This document shows positions 47,960 to 57,160 of a DNA stretch of 64,000 nt, piece by piece. Location: assembly GCA_014860745.1 (NCBI GenBank), contig JACZJC010000003.1:1-64000 (forward strand). The letters run 5' to 3'. Position numbers and translations under genes: made by a program. The notes under the pieces were generated by a model that ran no database searches, was not told the DNA's origin, and saw nothing but the letters and a program-made list of their open reading frames with translations. The DNA comes from Anaerolineales bacterium. GTDB lineage: Bacteria > Chloroflexota > Anaerolineae > Anaerolineales > Villigracilaceae. Numbering within the stretch: position 1 is the first letter of the stretch; the number at the start of each line of letters is the position of its first letter.

Positions 47960-50900
47960 ATGCTTAATTTGTACGTTTCTCTAATTTATCTGATTGCAGC
48001 AATCCCATATTCCTGGCTGGGGTTATATGCCTGGCGCAAGAGGCCTGCCGTGGCTGTGACCCCTTTCGCATGGTCCATGCTTGCTGTATCCGTTTGGACG
48101 TTCTCCTACAGTCTTGAATTATTCTTCCCCACTGTTCCCATAAAACTTTTTTTTGTAAAGCTCGAGTATCTCGGCATCGTTTCCATTCCCATCTACTTGA
48201 TGCTGTTCGCGCTTGAATTAACCGGTAAAAGCCAGCTGCTCACACCGCGAATGAAGCTCTTGCTTTGGGGGATTCCCATCCTCGCGCTGATCCTCGTCTG
48301 GACAAACGAATTCCATCATTTAATGTGGGATATGGAAACCATTATCGAAACGCGCGGGCTGCGGCTGCTTGGTTTGCGCTATGGCGTCTTCTTCTGGATC
48401 CACAGCATCTTTTCATATGTCATTATGGCATTCACAATTGGCCTGCTGGTCATCGAACTGCTGCAAAGGCCGCGAATCTATCGCTTGCAGATCAGTCTGG
48501 TAGCCTTGGGCATCCTCATCCCGTTGGTCGGAAACGCGATCTTCCTGATCGGAACCAATCCCATCAAGAACCTTGATATCACTCCGTTATTCTTTCTGCC
48601 GACAGCACTTATTCTTTCCTGGGGCATCGTCAAATATCGGCTGTTCGAAGTATTGCCGCCCGAGCACCTGAGCGTATTGGAAAGTATGAAGGATGGAGTG
48701 GTGGTTCTCAATCCCCAACAGAAAATAGTATATTTGAACCCCATTGCAGAAACCCTATTCAATTGCGCGGAGAACGATGCCCTCGGTCATACACTTTCAC
48801 AGGTCTCGGAGCAATATGCCGAAAGGATCTCGCCTCATCTGTCGGGTGGAGAGGAGCGGGCCGAGATCAAGGTTGGGCAGGGCGGGCAGGTGAAAGTTTA
48901 TGAATTGACCATCTCCCCGGTCTCCATCTTGAATCGTGCCCAATCCCAAACCAGTTTCGACAGCATCGTCATCCTGCACGAAATTACAGAACGCAAGAGA
49001 ATGGAACTTGCCCTGGCCCGCCGTCAGTCGATCATGTCGGCCATCAGCCTTGCGGCAGATCAATTCCTGAAAGAATCCGACTGGGAACACAACGTTTCAG
49101 GTGTGTTGGAAAAGATCGGACGGGCAGCGAATGTCAGCCGTATTTTTGTCGTGACAAATTCCCTGGATGAAGAAGATGTTGTTTTTTCAAGTTTATCCTA
49201 CGAATGGGCCGAGGCTGGAATTCCGCCCCAAATTTCGAACCCCGCGCTTCAACACATGCCGCTTCAAAGATCCGGGTTTGAAAGATGGGAGGAGCTTCTT
49301 TCGCGGGGTTTGCCGGTCTTCGGAAATGTGGTCGATTTTCCGAAGGAGGAACAGCTTTTTCTTCAATCGTTGGGAAGCAGTTCCGTCGCTGTGATGCCCA
49401 TCTTCGTTGATTCGCAGTGGTGGGGATTCATCATGTTCGACGAGTGCTCGAGAGAACGCGATTGGACCAGCATCGAGCTGGAGGCTTTTCATATTGCAGC
49501 AAATATATTCGGTTCTGCAGAAGCGCGCGGGCGTTCGGAACAAAAATTGATCCAGCGCCAGAACACCTTGAATCTGCTGCACGAGATCGTTACCATCTCC
49601 CTGCAGGCCGACAATATCAATGACATGGCGCAGACCGTCGTCAACCGGCTGGGCGAGTTGATCAATGCGGATGGATGTTTCCTGACCCTGTGGGATGAAG
49701 CCGCCAAACGGGCCATTCCCCTCGCCGCGTACGGTCCCTACAGGGATGCCTACACCTCGCTGGAGCCGCAGCCCGGTGAACGCACATTTACCGAATCCGC
49801 GCTGGCGCTTGGGCGCACCCTGATCATTGAAGATTCAAGAACAACGCCCTACGCCGACCCGCGAATCATCCAGAGATTTACATCCATTTCCTTACTTGTG
49901 CTTCCCCTGAAAGTGATGGACAAGAATTTAGGAAGCGTCCTTCTCTCCTTTGATAGTCCTCACCGCTTCCCGCCGGAAGAGGTATCGATCAGTGAACAAG
50001 CCTCTGCCCTGATTGCGCTTGCTCTCGAAAAATTCCAGGCGGTGGAAGAGGCGCAAAAAAGGGCGGTCACCTCCGAAACGCTGCGAAAAGCAGGGGCAGC
50101 CGTGGCCGAAAAACTTGAAATGGATCAAACCGTTACCCATATTCTGGATCAACTAAATAAAGTCGTCCCCTATGACAGCGCCTCCGTCCAATTACTGATC
50201 GATAATGAACTGGAAATCATTGGCGGCAGAGGTTTCGCGGATCCAAAATCCATCCTTGGAATACGATTCTCCATACCCGGAGATAACCCCAACACGGTTG
50301 TAATGGAAAGCGGAGAACCCTATTCCATCCCTGAAATAGACGAAAAATATTTCATGTTCAACGACATTACCAGCATTCACATCCGTTCGTGGTTGGGCGT
50401 ACCCCTCAAAGCCCAGGGAATACTAATCGGCCTGCTCGCCATCGACAGCACCGAATCCAACCATTTTACAGAGGAGGATATCAACATCGCCTCCAAATTT
50501 GCAAACCAGGTGGCAGTCGCGCTGGAGAACGCGCGCCTATTCGAGGAAACCCAGGCGCAAGCCATCACCGACCCTTTGACTGGAGTGTATAACCGGCGCG
50601 GGTTGTTCGGGCTGGGCAAGGTTGAGTTTGCAAGGTCGGTGCGTTCGAACCAGCCATTTTCCGCAATCATGGTCGACCTCGATCATTTCAAAAAAATCAA
50701 CGATGCATACGGCCATGCCATTGGCGACCTGGTCCTCTGTGAGACTGCAAACCGCAGTAAAAATTGTATTCGTGAAATCGATTATCTCGGCCGTTATGGG
50801 GGAGAGGAGCTCGTCATCCTTCTGCCCGACACAACCTTGAGCGCAAGCATGATGGTGGCGGAACGCCTGCGAATGGCGATCGCAAACACACCAGTTAAAA

Positions 50901-51055
50901 TTAATGAAGAAACAAAGATAAATATAACCGCCAGCCTCGGGGTGGCGGGCAAGGATGAAAACACAACCAGCCTTGAAATGCTGATCTCGCATGCCGACCA
51001 GGCCATGTATGCGGCAAAACGCAAGGGCCGCAACCGCGTAGTTGCCAGCCCCTGA
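47960..51055 (+). CDS. membrane diguanylate cyclase with 7TM, PAS and GAF sensors
   Basis: A 1031-residue signalling protein. A 7TM histidine-kinase-type N-domain (LIYLIAAIPYSWLGLYAWRKRP...FFVKLEYLGIVSIPIYLMLFALELTG) occupies residues 1-235. Then come a PAS domain (MKDGVVVLNPQQKIVYLNPIAETLFNC) and at least three GAF-type domains (about 360-520, 540-690, 720-860). The C-terminal GGDEF domain (TDPLTGVYNRRGLF, MVDLDHFKKINDAYGHAIGD) has an active GGEEL. An RxxD inhibitory site (REID) lies exactly five residues before GGEEL, so product feedback is expected. It makes c-di-GMP. No Shine-Dalgarno is obvious. Confidence 0.92.
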   Translation: MLNLYVSLIYLIAAIPYSWLGLYAWRKRPAVAVTPFAWSMLAVSVWTFSYSLELFFPTVPIKLFFVKLEYLGIVSIPIYLMLFALELTGKSQLLTPRMKLLLWGIPILALILVWTNEFHHLMWDMETIIETRGLRLLGLRYGVFFWIHSIFSYVIMAFTIGLLVIELLQRPRIYRLQISLVALGILIPLVGNAIFLIGTNPIKNLDITPLFFLPTALILSWGIVKYRLFEVLPPEHLSVLESMKDGVVVLNPQQKIVYLNPIAETLFNCAENDALGHTLSQVSEQYAERISPHLSGGEERAEIKVGQGGQVKVYELTISPVSILNRAQSQTSFDSIVILHEITERKRMELALARRQSIMSAISLAADQFLKESDWEHNVSGVLEKIGRAANVSRIFVVTNSLDEEDVVFSSLSYEWAEAGIPPQISNPALQHMPLQRSGFERWEELLSRGLPVFGNVVDFPKEEQLFLQSLGSSSVAVMPIFVDSQWWGFIMFDECSRERDWTSIELEAFHIAANIFGSAEARGRSEQKLIQRQNTLNLLHEIVTISLQADNINDMAQTVVNRLGELINADGCFLTLWDEAAKRAIPLAAYGPYRDAYTSLEPQPGERTFTESALALGRTLIIEDSRTTPYADPRIIQRFTSISLLVLPLKVMDKNLGSVLLSFDSPHRFPPEEVSISEQASALIALALEKFQAVEEAQKRAVTSETLRKAGAAVAEKLEMDQTVTHILDQLNKVVPYDSASVQLLIDNELEIIGGRGFADPKSILGIRFSIPGDNPNTVVMESGEPYSIPEIDEKYFMFNDITSIHIRSWLGVPLKAQGILIGLLAIDSTESNHFTEEDINIASKFANQVAVALENARLFEETQAQAITDPLTGVYNRRGLFGLGKVEFARSVRSNQPFSAIMVDLDHFKKINDAYGHAIGDLVLCETANRSKNCIREIDYLGRYGGEELVILLPDTTLSASMMVAERLRMAIANTPVKINEETKINITASLGVAGKDENTTSLEMLISHADQAMYAAKRKGRNRVVASP

Positions 51056-51056
51056 C

Positions 51057-51782
51057 CTACTCGAGATTTGAATTCCAAACTTGATACAAACCCAGCCTGC
51101 CGTTTTCCCCATCGGACAAAAAGCTTTCGCTCAGACTCATTCCGGCCTGCCTGGCCAGCTCAAGCAATTCCTCCGCTGAAAAATGATGCGCGTACCGCAA
51201 CCCCGCGCCTCCGCTGCGCCAATCCAGTAAATTATCGCCTTTGTCCACATCGCCATCCGAAAGCCCAACCCGGCTCCACGGCTGGATTCTGGCTTTCAAT
51301 TTTTCGCTGTTCAAAAACTGCCAGTTGGATACAATAAATTTTCCGTCCGCCTTCAATATTTTTTTCACGGTCTGAAAAATATCCAGGCGAACATCTTTGG
51401 ATGGAATGTGATGTAAAGTTGCAAACATGGTGACGATGGACCACGGTCCATGGATCGATAATAACTGTTCACTTTTCGCTGATAACTTCGTTAAATCCAT
51501 CTCCCAAAACCTCACCTCCGGTGTGGATTCTGCGTCTCGAAGCAGGGGCAGGCTAAAGTCCGCGCCGAGAAGCGGAGCCTTGTGGCCGCGCCGAACCAAC
51601 GCGCGCAGGAAATGCCCGTTGCCGCATCCCAAATCCAGGACCGAATCATCCTCCCGAATCGTTTCGAGAATTCTTTTTACGCCGGGCTGCAAGCGCTGGC
51701 GCGTGGCTGAAAACGAATCCCCAAATCGGTTGTAAAATTCGCGGTTGATTTCAAGCAGGCGTTCGGCTGTGATGGAATTCAT
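51057..51782 (-). CDS. class I SAM methyltransferase, Trm9/ALKBH8-like
   Basis: A 241-residue methyltransferase. The N-terminus EFYNRFGDSFSATRQRLQPGVKRIL resembles the Trm9 opening. Motif I is VLDLGCGNGHFLRALV, motif II LGADFS, and IVTMFATLHHIPS is the post-IV region. The late LRYAHHFSAEELLELARQAGM matches the RYYHxF...EL pattern of Trm9. Trm9 methylates the carboxymethyl group of cm5U34 in tRNA, the product of Elp3, whose homologue lies 0.85 kb away. The start is ATG 51782, with TATAAT 6 nt upstream and no Shine-Dalgarno. It is divergent from cysH. General methyltransferase assignment is firm, the tRNA role inferred. Confidence 0.75.
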   Translation of the reverse strand: MNSITAERLLEINREFYNRFGDSFSATRQRLQPGVKRILETIREDDSVLDLGCGNGHFLRALVRRGHKAPLLGADFSLPLLRDAESTPEVRFWEMDLTKLSAKSEQLLSIHGPWSIVTMFATLHHIPSKDVRLDIFQTVKKILKADGKFIVSNWQFLNSEKLKARIQPWSRVGLSDGDVDKGDNLLDWRSGGAGLRYAHHFSAEELLELARQAGMSLSESFLSDGENGRLGLYQVWNSNLE

Positions 51783-51788
51783 AACGGC

Positions 51789-51838
51789 ATTATACCCTTC
51801 AGGCACTTTACCCTTCGGGCACTGCGTAACGGTATAAT
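51789..51838. promoter_or_regulatory. divergent leaderless promoters of the methyltransferase and cysH
   Basis: Two TATAAT boxes face outward: minus-strand 51794-51789, ending 6 nt before ATG 51782, and plus-strand 51833-51838, ending 6 nt before ATG 51845. Neither gene has a Shine-Dalgarno. No good -35 is visible. Confidence 0.6.
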
Positions 51839-51844
51839 CTCGGC

Positions 51845-52588
51845 ATGTTATCGGTGCAAGAGATCGAGAGACTTTCAGAAGAGTTTGAGGCGAAGACCCC
51901 GCAAGAGATCATCCAATGGGCGGTGGATACGTTCTGGCCCGAGATCGCCATGAGTTCGTCCTTTCAAACCCAATCCATGCCGCTCATGAATATGGTCATG
52001 CGCATCAAACGCGGCATTCCCGTTTTCTTTCTCGATACAGGGTATCATTTTTGGGAAACCTTGATGTTCCGCGAAAAGATTGCATCTGAGTGGAAATTCA
52101 ATGTAATTGACTTGTACCGCGATTCGCGCTGGGATGTGTTTGCAAAGCAGAACGTCCGCAGCCTGCCGCTCGAAGATCCAAACCTGTGCTGCTATTTGCA
52201 CAAAGTCCAGCCGATGCAAAAGGCACTGAAGGATATAAAGGCATGGATCAGCGGTATCCGCCGCGACCAGACTACCGTCCGCGCACAGGCCCGCATCCTG
52301 GAATTGCAGGAGAACGGGCTGCTGAAGATAAACCCGTTATTAAATTGGACAAAAGGGGACATCAAGAAGTATGCGGAAGAAAACAGCCTGCCGTCGCATC
52401 CGCTTTATGAAAAAGGATATAAAAGTGTGGGCTGCGCCCCCTGCACCATTGCCATCGGCGTGAATGACGATGAACGCGCGGGCCGCTGGGCCGGGCGAGG
52501 AAAAGTGGAATGCGGCCTGCACACGGAGATGTTCCGTAAAAAGGAAATTGCGGACCTAAAGCAGGAATTTCGGATGGATATAAAATAG
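51845..52588 (+). CDS. cysH: phosphoadenylyl/adenylyl-sulfate reductase
   Basis: A 247-residue reductase converting (P)APS to sulfite. The PP-loop region AMSSSFQTQSMPLMNMV opens the core, and VFFLDTGYHFWETL follows. The cysteine pattern CCYLHKVQPMQKAL, then CAPCT, is that of the 4Fe-4S enzymes (CC...CxxC) that prefer APS. The catalytic cysteine is in KVECGLH near the C-terminus. No other sulfate-assimilation genes are in the window. It starts leaderless-style and is followed by elp3 42 nt later. Confidence 0.92.
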   Translation: MLSVQEIERLSEEFEAKTPQEIIQWAVDTFWPEIAMSSSFQTQSMPLMNMVMRIKRGIPVFFLDTGYHFWETLMFREKIASEWKFNVIDLYRDSRWDVFAKQNVRSLPLEDPNLCCYLHKVQPMQKALKDIKAWISGIRRDQTTVRAQARILELQENGLLKINPLLNWTKGDIKKYAEENSLPSHPLYEKGYKSVGCAPCTIAIGVNDDERAGRWAGRGKVECGLHTEMFRKKEIADLKQEFRMDIK

Positions 52589-52629
52589 TTCCGCTGCGCC
52601 TGGCGGCATCTTGAGCATTGAAAATAATT

Positions 52630-54267
52630 ATGGAATTTACCGAACGACGAAAACTCTGGAAAAAAATAAACGCCCTCACGCCGCAAAAACTGGCGCTGGC
52701 TCATCACGTGTTGGATGAGATCCGCGAAGGAAGCGACGTGATGCGCGCATTGCGCAGTCATCCGCTGGATGAAGGCGGGTATCTCACCAAGGCGGCGCTT
52801 GTCGCTGCTTACAATCAAATGGTGGAGGCCGGTACCATCGAACCAGACCGGGTCTTGCTCGAACGCATCCGCATGAAACCCATGCGGACTCTTTCCGGCG
52901 TTACCACCGTGACCGTATTGACCAAGCCGTATCCCTGCCCAGGCAAGTGCATCTTTTGCCCCACCGATGTGCGCATGCCGAAAAGTTACCTTCCCGATGA
53001 GCCCGGCGCGATGCGCGCGCTCGAACATCAATTCGATCCATTCGAGCAGGTGCATGCCCGCATCCGGGCATTGAAAAATCTCGGACATCCCACCGACAAG
53101 ATCGAATTGCTCATCCTCGGAGGAACGTGGTCATCCTACCGCCGCGATTATCAGGAATGGTTCGTCAAACGCTGTTTCGATGCGATGAATGCCCTCACCC
53201 CTACCCCTCTCCCAGTGGGAGAGGGGGAAGTGGGTGAGGGAAAATTGGCGGAATCACACTCGCTCAACGAAACCGCCCCCCATCGCAACGTGGGACTGGT
53301 GATCGAAACCCGCCCCGACGAGATCAACCCTGACGAGATCCAATGGTTGCGTCATCTCGGTGTGACCAAAGTGCAGATGGGCGCACAAAGTTTTAACGAC
53401 CACATTCTGGATATCAACAAACGCGGACACGATGTTGAATCCACGCGCAAAGCCACAGCCTTGCTCCGCGCCGCTGGCTTCAAGATCGTCCTCCATTGGA
53501 TGCCGAATCTTTTAGGCGCAACTCCGCAAAGTGACCGTGAAGATTTCGCGCTGATGTGGAATGATTTCTGTCCCGACGAAATAAAAATTTACCCCAATCA
53601 ATTGCTGGCAAATGCCGAGTTATACGAATACTGGCAGCGCGGCGAATTCCACCCCTACACCACCGAAGAACTTGTGGAACTCATTGCGGACATTAAACCC
53701 ACCATTCCGCGCTATTGCCGTGTCAATCGCGTCATTCGCGATATTCCGGGCAACAACGTCGTCGAAGGCAACACACGCACCAGTTTGCGGCAGGACATTC
53801 AAGATGAAATGAAAAAGCGCGGCACGCGTTGTCAATGTATCCGCTGCCGCGAGGTGCGCGGCAAAAGTGTGGACTCGACAACTCTGCGTCTCGACGATCA
53901 TGTCTATCAGGCGGGGTTGGCCGAAGAGCATTTCATCTCCTTCATCACTGAAGAGGATGGCCTGGCGGGATTCATCCGCCTCTCTCTCCCGAAGGCAGGC
54001 TCGCCAGCAACCGGCATCCCCGAGCTGGATGGCGCTGCGCTCATCCGCGAAGTGCATGTGTATGGGCAATCGCTCGAAGTCGGTGCAGAAAAAACAGGCG
54101 CCGCCCAACATGCCGGGCTTGGCACGCGTCTGCTTGAGGAAGCGGATAAAATTGCAAAAGAAAACGGCCATAAAAAAATTGCCGTCATTGCAGCCGTTGG
54201 CACTCGCGGATATTATCTCGACCGCGGTTTTGAACGCGGAGAATATTATCTGGTGAAAGCGATTTAA
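52630..54267 (+). CDS. elp3: Elp3-family radical SAM/GNAT tRNA uridine-34 modification enzyme
   Basis: A 545-residue bacterial Elp3. The radical SAM cluster is CPGKCIFCPTDVRMPKSYLPDEPGAMRA (CxxxCxxC), then HRNVGLVIETRPDEINPDEIQWLRHLGVTKVQMGAQSF, and a CQCIRCREVRG Zn-type motif. The C-terminal GNAT domain carries AAQHAGLGTRLLEEADKIAKENGHKKIAVIAAVGTRGYYLDRGFERGEYYLVK. It builds cm5U34 on tRNA. A 49-bp CCCTCACCC...GGGTGAGGG palindrome (53192-53240) is read in frame as ALTPTPLPVGEGEVGEG in the loop before the ETRPD segment. ATG 52630 starts MEFTERRKLW; upstream TTG 52618 is less likely. Confidence 0.92.
   Translation: MEFTERRKLWKKINALTPQKLALAHHVLDEIREGSDVMRALRSHPLDEGGYLTKAALVAAYNQMVEAGTIEPDRVLLERIRMKPMRTLSGVTTVTVLTKPYPCPGKCIFCPTDVRMPKSYLPDEPGAMRALEHQFDPFEQVHARIRALKNLGHPTDKIELLILGGTWSSYRRDYQEWFVKRCFDAMNALTPTPLPVGEGEVGEGKLAESHSLNETAPHRNVGLVIETRPDEINPDEIQWLRHLGVTKVQMGAQSFNDHILDINKRGHDVESTRKATALLRAAGFKIVLHWMPNLLGATPQSDREDFALMWNDFCPDEIKIYPNQLLANAELYEYWQRGEFHPYTTEELVELIADIKPTIPRYCRVNRVIRDIPGNNVVEGNTRTSLRQDIQDEMKKRGTRCQCIRCREVRGKSVDSTTLRLDDHVYQAGLAEEHFISFITEEDGLAGFIRLSLPKAGSPATGIPELDGAALIREVHVYGQSLEVGAEKTGAAQHAGLGTRLLEEADKIAKENGHKKIAVIAAVGTRGYYLDRGFERGEYYLVKAI
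53192..53240. repeat. palindromic repeat inside elp3
   Basis: CCCTCACCC...CTCTCCCA / TGGGAGAG...GGGTGAGGG, an almost complete inverted repeat. A related block (34761-34811) ends the ecfA1 gene. Both are in frame and encode ALTP/L-PLPxGE-type peptides. Confidence 0.85.
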
Positions 54268-54316
54268 GCATGAACCCGAAAAGCACTGCGGGTGTAAAAA
54301 CTTTATAGGAGCATAA

Positions 54317-55195
54317 TTGAAAACAAAACACTGGATCGTATTTATCACCCTCGGCCTGATCTGGAGCTCATCCTTCCTCTGGATCAAGATCGGCGTGCAG
54401 GATATCGGACCGATGGCACTCGTCGCCTTCCGCATGTTGTTCGGCGCATTGACGGCAATTGCAATTGCATATTATCAAGGTGTCCCATTCACCCGCGACT
54501 GGAAAGACTGGGGAATCTTCGCCATCTTTGGCCCCGCCAGCCTCGCCATCCCCATTTTTCTCATTTCATGGGGCGAACAGACGATTGACTCTGCCGTCGC
54601 CTCCATTCTCAATGCAACAGTTCCTTTATTCACGCTCATTATTGCGCACTTCTGGCTCCACGACGATAAAATCACCTTTCAAAAAACGCTCGGATTACTG
54701 GTCGGCTTTGCCGGTGTGCTGGTGCTGATGAGCAAAGACCTGCTCGCCAGCGAGCACGGCTCTGTGATTGGGCAATTCGCAGTGATCCTCGCCGCGCTTT
54801 TCTATGCGGGGAGCGCGGTCGGCATCCGGAAATATTCCCAGCACATCAATAACACCATGCGCGGCGTGGGTTTTCTCGTCACATCCACCGTTCTAATGTG
54901 GCTGATTGGCCCGCTGGCGGAAAGACCCTTTGAGTTTCCCACTCTGCCCATCACCTGGGTGGCTGCGCTTTGGCTGGGCGTGCTCGGTTCGGGGTTTGCC
55001 ATGATCATGCTGTATTATCTGATTCATGAGATCGGCCCCACGCGCGCAACCCTGGTCACATATTTGTTCCCTGTCGGCGGTGTGATTCTTGGCGTGCTCT
55101 TCCTCAAAGAACATCTTTCCTGGCAGTTGATAGCCGGCACCCTCTTGATCATCGCCAGCCTCTTCGTGGTCAATTACACAAAGAAACCTGCATGA
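54317..55195 (+). CDS. EamA/DMT-family transporter
   Basis: A 292-residue protein with ten TM helices in two EamA repeats (IVFITLGLIWSSSFLWIKIG and, in the second half, LPITWVAALWLGVLGSGFAMIMLYYLIHEIGPTRATLVTYLFPVGGVILG). It is probably a metabolite exporter; the substrate is unknown. The start is TTG at 54317, well placed 6 nt after TAGGAG, with no nearby ATG. The stop overlaps the era ATG by 4 nt, so the two are coupled. Confidence 0.88.
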   Translation: MKTKHWIVFITLGLIWSSSFLWIKIGVQDIGPMALVAFRMLFGALTAIAIAYYQGVPFTRDWKDWGIFAIFGPASLAIPIFLISWGEQTIDSAVASILNATVPLFTLIIAHFWLHDDKITFQKTLGLLVGFAGVLVLMSKDLLASEHGSVIGQFAVILAALFYAGSAVGIRKYSQHINNTMRGVGFLVTSTVLMWLIGPLAERPFEFPTLPITWVAALWLGVLGSGFAMIMLYYLIHEIGPTRATLVTYLFPVGGVILGVLFLKEHLSWQLIAGTLLIIASLFVVNYTKKPA

Positions 55196-56097
55196 CCCAT
55201 CGCTCCGGTTTTGTCGCCATCATCGGACGCCCCAATGTGGGCAAGTCCACCTTGCTCAATGCGCTGCTTGGGCAAAAGGTCGCCGCTGTTTCACCGCGCC
55301 CGCAAACCACGCGCAAGCGTCAGCTTGGCATCCTCACCACCGAACAAGCCCAGGTTATTTTTGTAGATACGCCCGGCCTGCACAACCCGCGTCATAAACT
55401 GGGCGAATTCTTAAACCAGGAAGCGCAGGAAGCCCTCGATGGTGTGGATTTGATTCTCTGGCTGGTGGATGTCTCCTCCCCGCCAACAGATGAGGACATC
55501 CAGATATCTGGCATGCTCAACAAAGTCGCGCGTCGGACTCCCCGACTGCTGGTCCTGAACAAAATGGACATGCTCCACACTGACGCAGAAGGCGAATCAG
55601 CTCGCAGCGAGGAATATGCCCAATTGCTGAATCAGGCACCGGTTAAAAAAGTATCCGCAGTGAAGCGGATTGGGCTGGGAGAAATGCTCGAGACTCTGAT
55701 TCAACTTCTTCCGGAGAGACCGTCTGAATATCCCGAAGAACAGATCACCGATATATACGAGCGCGAAATTGCGGGCGACTTGATCCGCGAAGCCTGCCTC
55801 ATGCAATTGCGCGACGAGGTGCCTCACAGCCTGGCCGTGCGCATCGATGAATTCAAGGAACGTGAGAACGGCATGGTGTATATCGCCGCGACGATCTTTG
55901 TGGAACGCGAATCGCAAAAGGGAATCGTCATCGGCGAGGGCGGCAGGATGATGAAATCCATCGGCAGCGCCGCGCGCAAACAGATCGAAGAGATGGGCGG
56001 AAGAAAAGCGTTTTTGGAATTGCGAGTCAAAGTGCACAAGGATTGGCGCGACGACCCGAATGCATTGAAACAACTGGGGTATGTGAAGAAGAAGTAG
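55192..56097 (+). CDS. era: GTPase Era
   Basis: A 301-residue GTPase needed for 16S rRNA maturation and 30S assembly. G1 GRPNVGKSTLLNAL, G2 region TTRKRQLGIL, G3 DTPGL, G4 NKMD and G5 VSAVK are present. The C-terminal KH domain (LAVRIDEFKERENGMVYIAATIFVERESQKGIVIGEGGRMMKSIGSAARKQIEEM...LELRVKVHKDWR) is complete. Length equals E. coli Era. It is coupled to the transporter upstream and followed by a long hairpin. Confidence 0.97.
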   Translation: MTHRSGFVAIIGRPNVGKSTLLNALLGQKVAAVSPRPQTTRKRQLGILTTEQAQVIFVDTPGLHNPRHKLGEFLNQEAQEALDGVDLILWLVDVSSPPTDEDIQISGMLNKVARRTPRLLVLNKMDMLHTDAEGESARSEEYAQLLNQAPVKKVSAVKRIGLGEMLETLIQLLPERPSEYPEEQITDIYEREIAGDLIREACLMQLRDEVPHSLAVRIDEFKERENGMVYIAATIFVERESQKGIVIGEGGRMMKSIGSAARKQIEEMGGRKAFLELRVKVHKDWRDDPNALKQLGYVKKK

Positions 56098-56104
56098 CCA
56101 CCAT

Positions 56105-56151
56105 CTTTCCTCTTTCCTCTTTCATCGTGAATGAAAGAGGAAAGAGGAAAG
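56105..56151. terminator. long perfect hairpin between era and yitT-like gene
   Basis: A 21-bp perfect inverted repeat built from CTTTCCTCTTTC and GAAAGAGGAAAG units around a CGTGA loop. It lies between convergent genes and probably ends both transcripts. It has no classic T-tract on the plus strand. Confidence 0.65.
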
Positions 56152-56156
56152 AAAAT

Positions 56157-57041
56157 TTACCGACCCTTCCAGGGCTTGAACCCTTCCCCAAACGCCTCGT
56201 GCGCGGTTCCAATAACCATAAAGGCTTCAGGGTCGCTTTCATGCACGATGGCTTTCAGCGAAGCCACTTCAGCGCGGGAGACCACACAATACAAAACGGG
56301 GCGGGAATTACCGGTGTATGCGCCCCTGCCCTCAAGATAGGTGACACCGCGCGCCAGTTCTTCGATGACCCGGTTGGAGACATCATCCGCGCGTGCCGTC
56401 ATGATCATCGCCGTGCGGACGGTGCCGCCGCCTTCCAGCACCGTCTCGGAAACAAGGCCGCTGACATATAACGTGATCATCGCATACAGAGCCAGCTTCC
56501 ACCCGAATACAAACCCAGCCGAAAGAATGACAGCCGTATCCACAATGAGGTAACTTTGAGTCATCGGAACACCGCGCCAGCGGTTGAGGATGCGCGCAAG
56601 GATATCCGAGCCGCCGCTTGTGCCGCGCGCGCGATAGACCAATCCATAACCAATGCCGCTGATGATCGCGCCGTACAATGCGCTGAGAAAAATATCGCCC
56701 TGCAGATCGTTGATCAGAATTTGGGAATAGGAAACGAAGGCGGGAATCTTCAAAAGCAGGTCAGTGAGCAGGGAGTAGGTAATGATGGCAACTGCCGTAC
56801 GCATTGCAAATTTGGATCCGCCGAGGAAACGCCATCCCAGCAGGAAGAGTGGGATGTTGCCGATCAACACCATCAAACCAATCGGCCAGCCGGTGAAATG
56901 ATTGATCAACTGGGAGATGCCGCTTACCCCCCCCGAAGCCAGGTTCGCAGGGATGAAGAACAAGCGCAAACTCACCGCCTGAATCAGGCTGGAGAGGATG
57001 ATCAATAAATAATCTCGAATCGTTGGCCAGTATTTTTTCAT
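56157..57041 (-). CDS. YitT family membrane protein (DUF2179)
   Basis: A 294-residue protein. Five to six TM helices open with DYLLIILSSLIQAVSLRLFFIPANLASGGVSGISQLINHFTGWPIGLMVLIGNIPLFLLGWRFLG. This is the YitT signature, followed by GYGLVYRARGTSGGSDILARIL. A C-terminal cytoplasmic DUF2179 domain (MIMTARADDVSNRVIEELARGVTYLEGRGAYTGNSRPVLYCVVSRAEVASLKAIVHESDPEAFMVIG) completes it. Function is unknown in the family. AAAAGGAAAACGA precedes the ATG. Confidence 0.92.
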   Translation of the reverse strand: MKKYWPTIRDYLLIILSSLIQAVSLRLFFIPANLASGGVSGISQLINHFTGWPIGLMVLIGNIPLFLLGWRFLGGSKFAMRTAVAIITYSLLTDLLLKIPAFVSYSQILINDLQGDIFLSALYGAIISGIGYGLVYRARGTSGGSDILARILNRWRGVPMTQSYLIVDTAVILSAGFVFGWKLALYAMITLYVSGLVSETVLEGGGTVRTAMIMTARADDVSNRVIEELARGVTYLEGRGAYTGNSRPVLYCVVSRAEVASLKAIVHESDPEAFMVIGTAHEAFGEGFKPWKGR

Positions 57042-57160
57042 TCGTTTTCCTTTTGTAAAATTCGATTCATTATAGCCGAAGCCTCTTTCTCCTTTCTCCT
57101 CCTTTTCACGATTCGTCCCTCATTTTCCATCCCCCCCTTCCTTTGGTACAATCACGCCCT

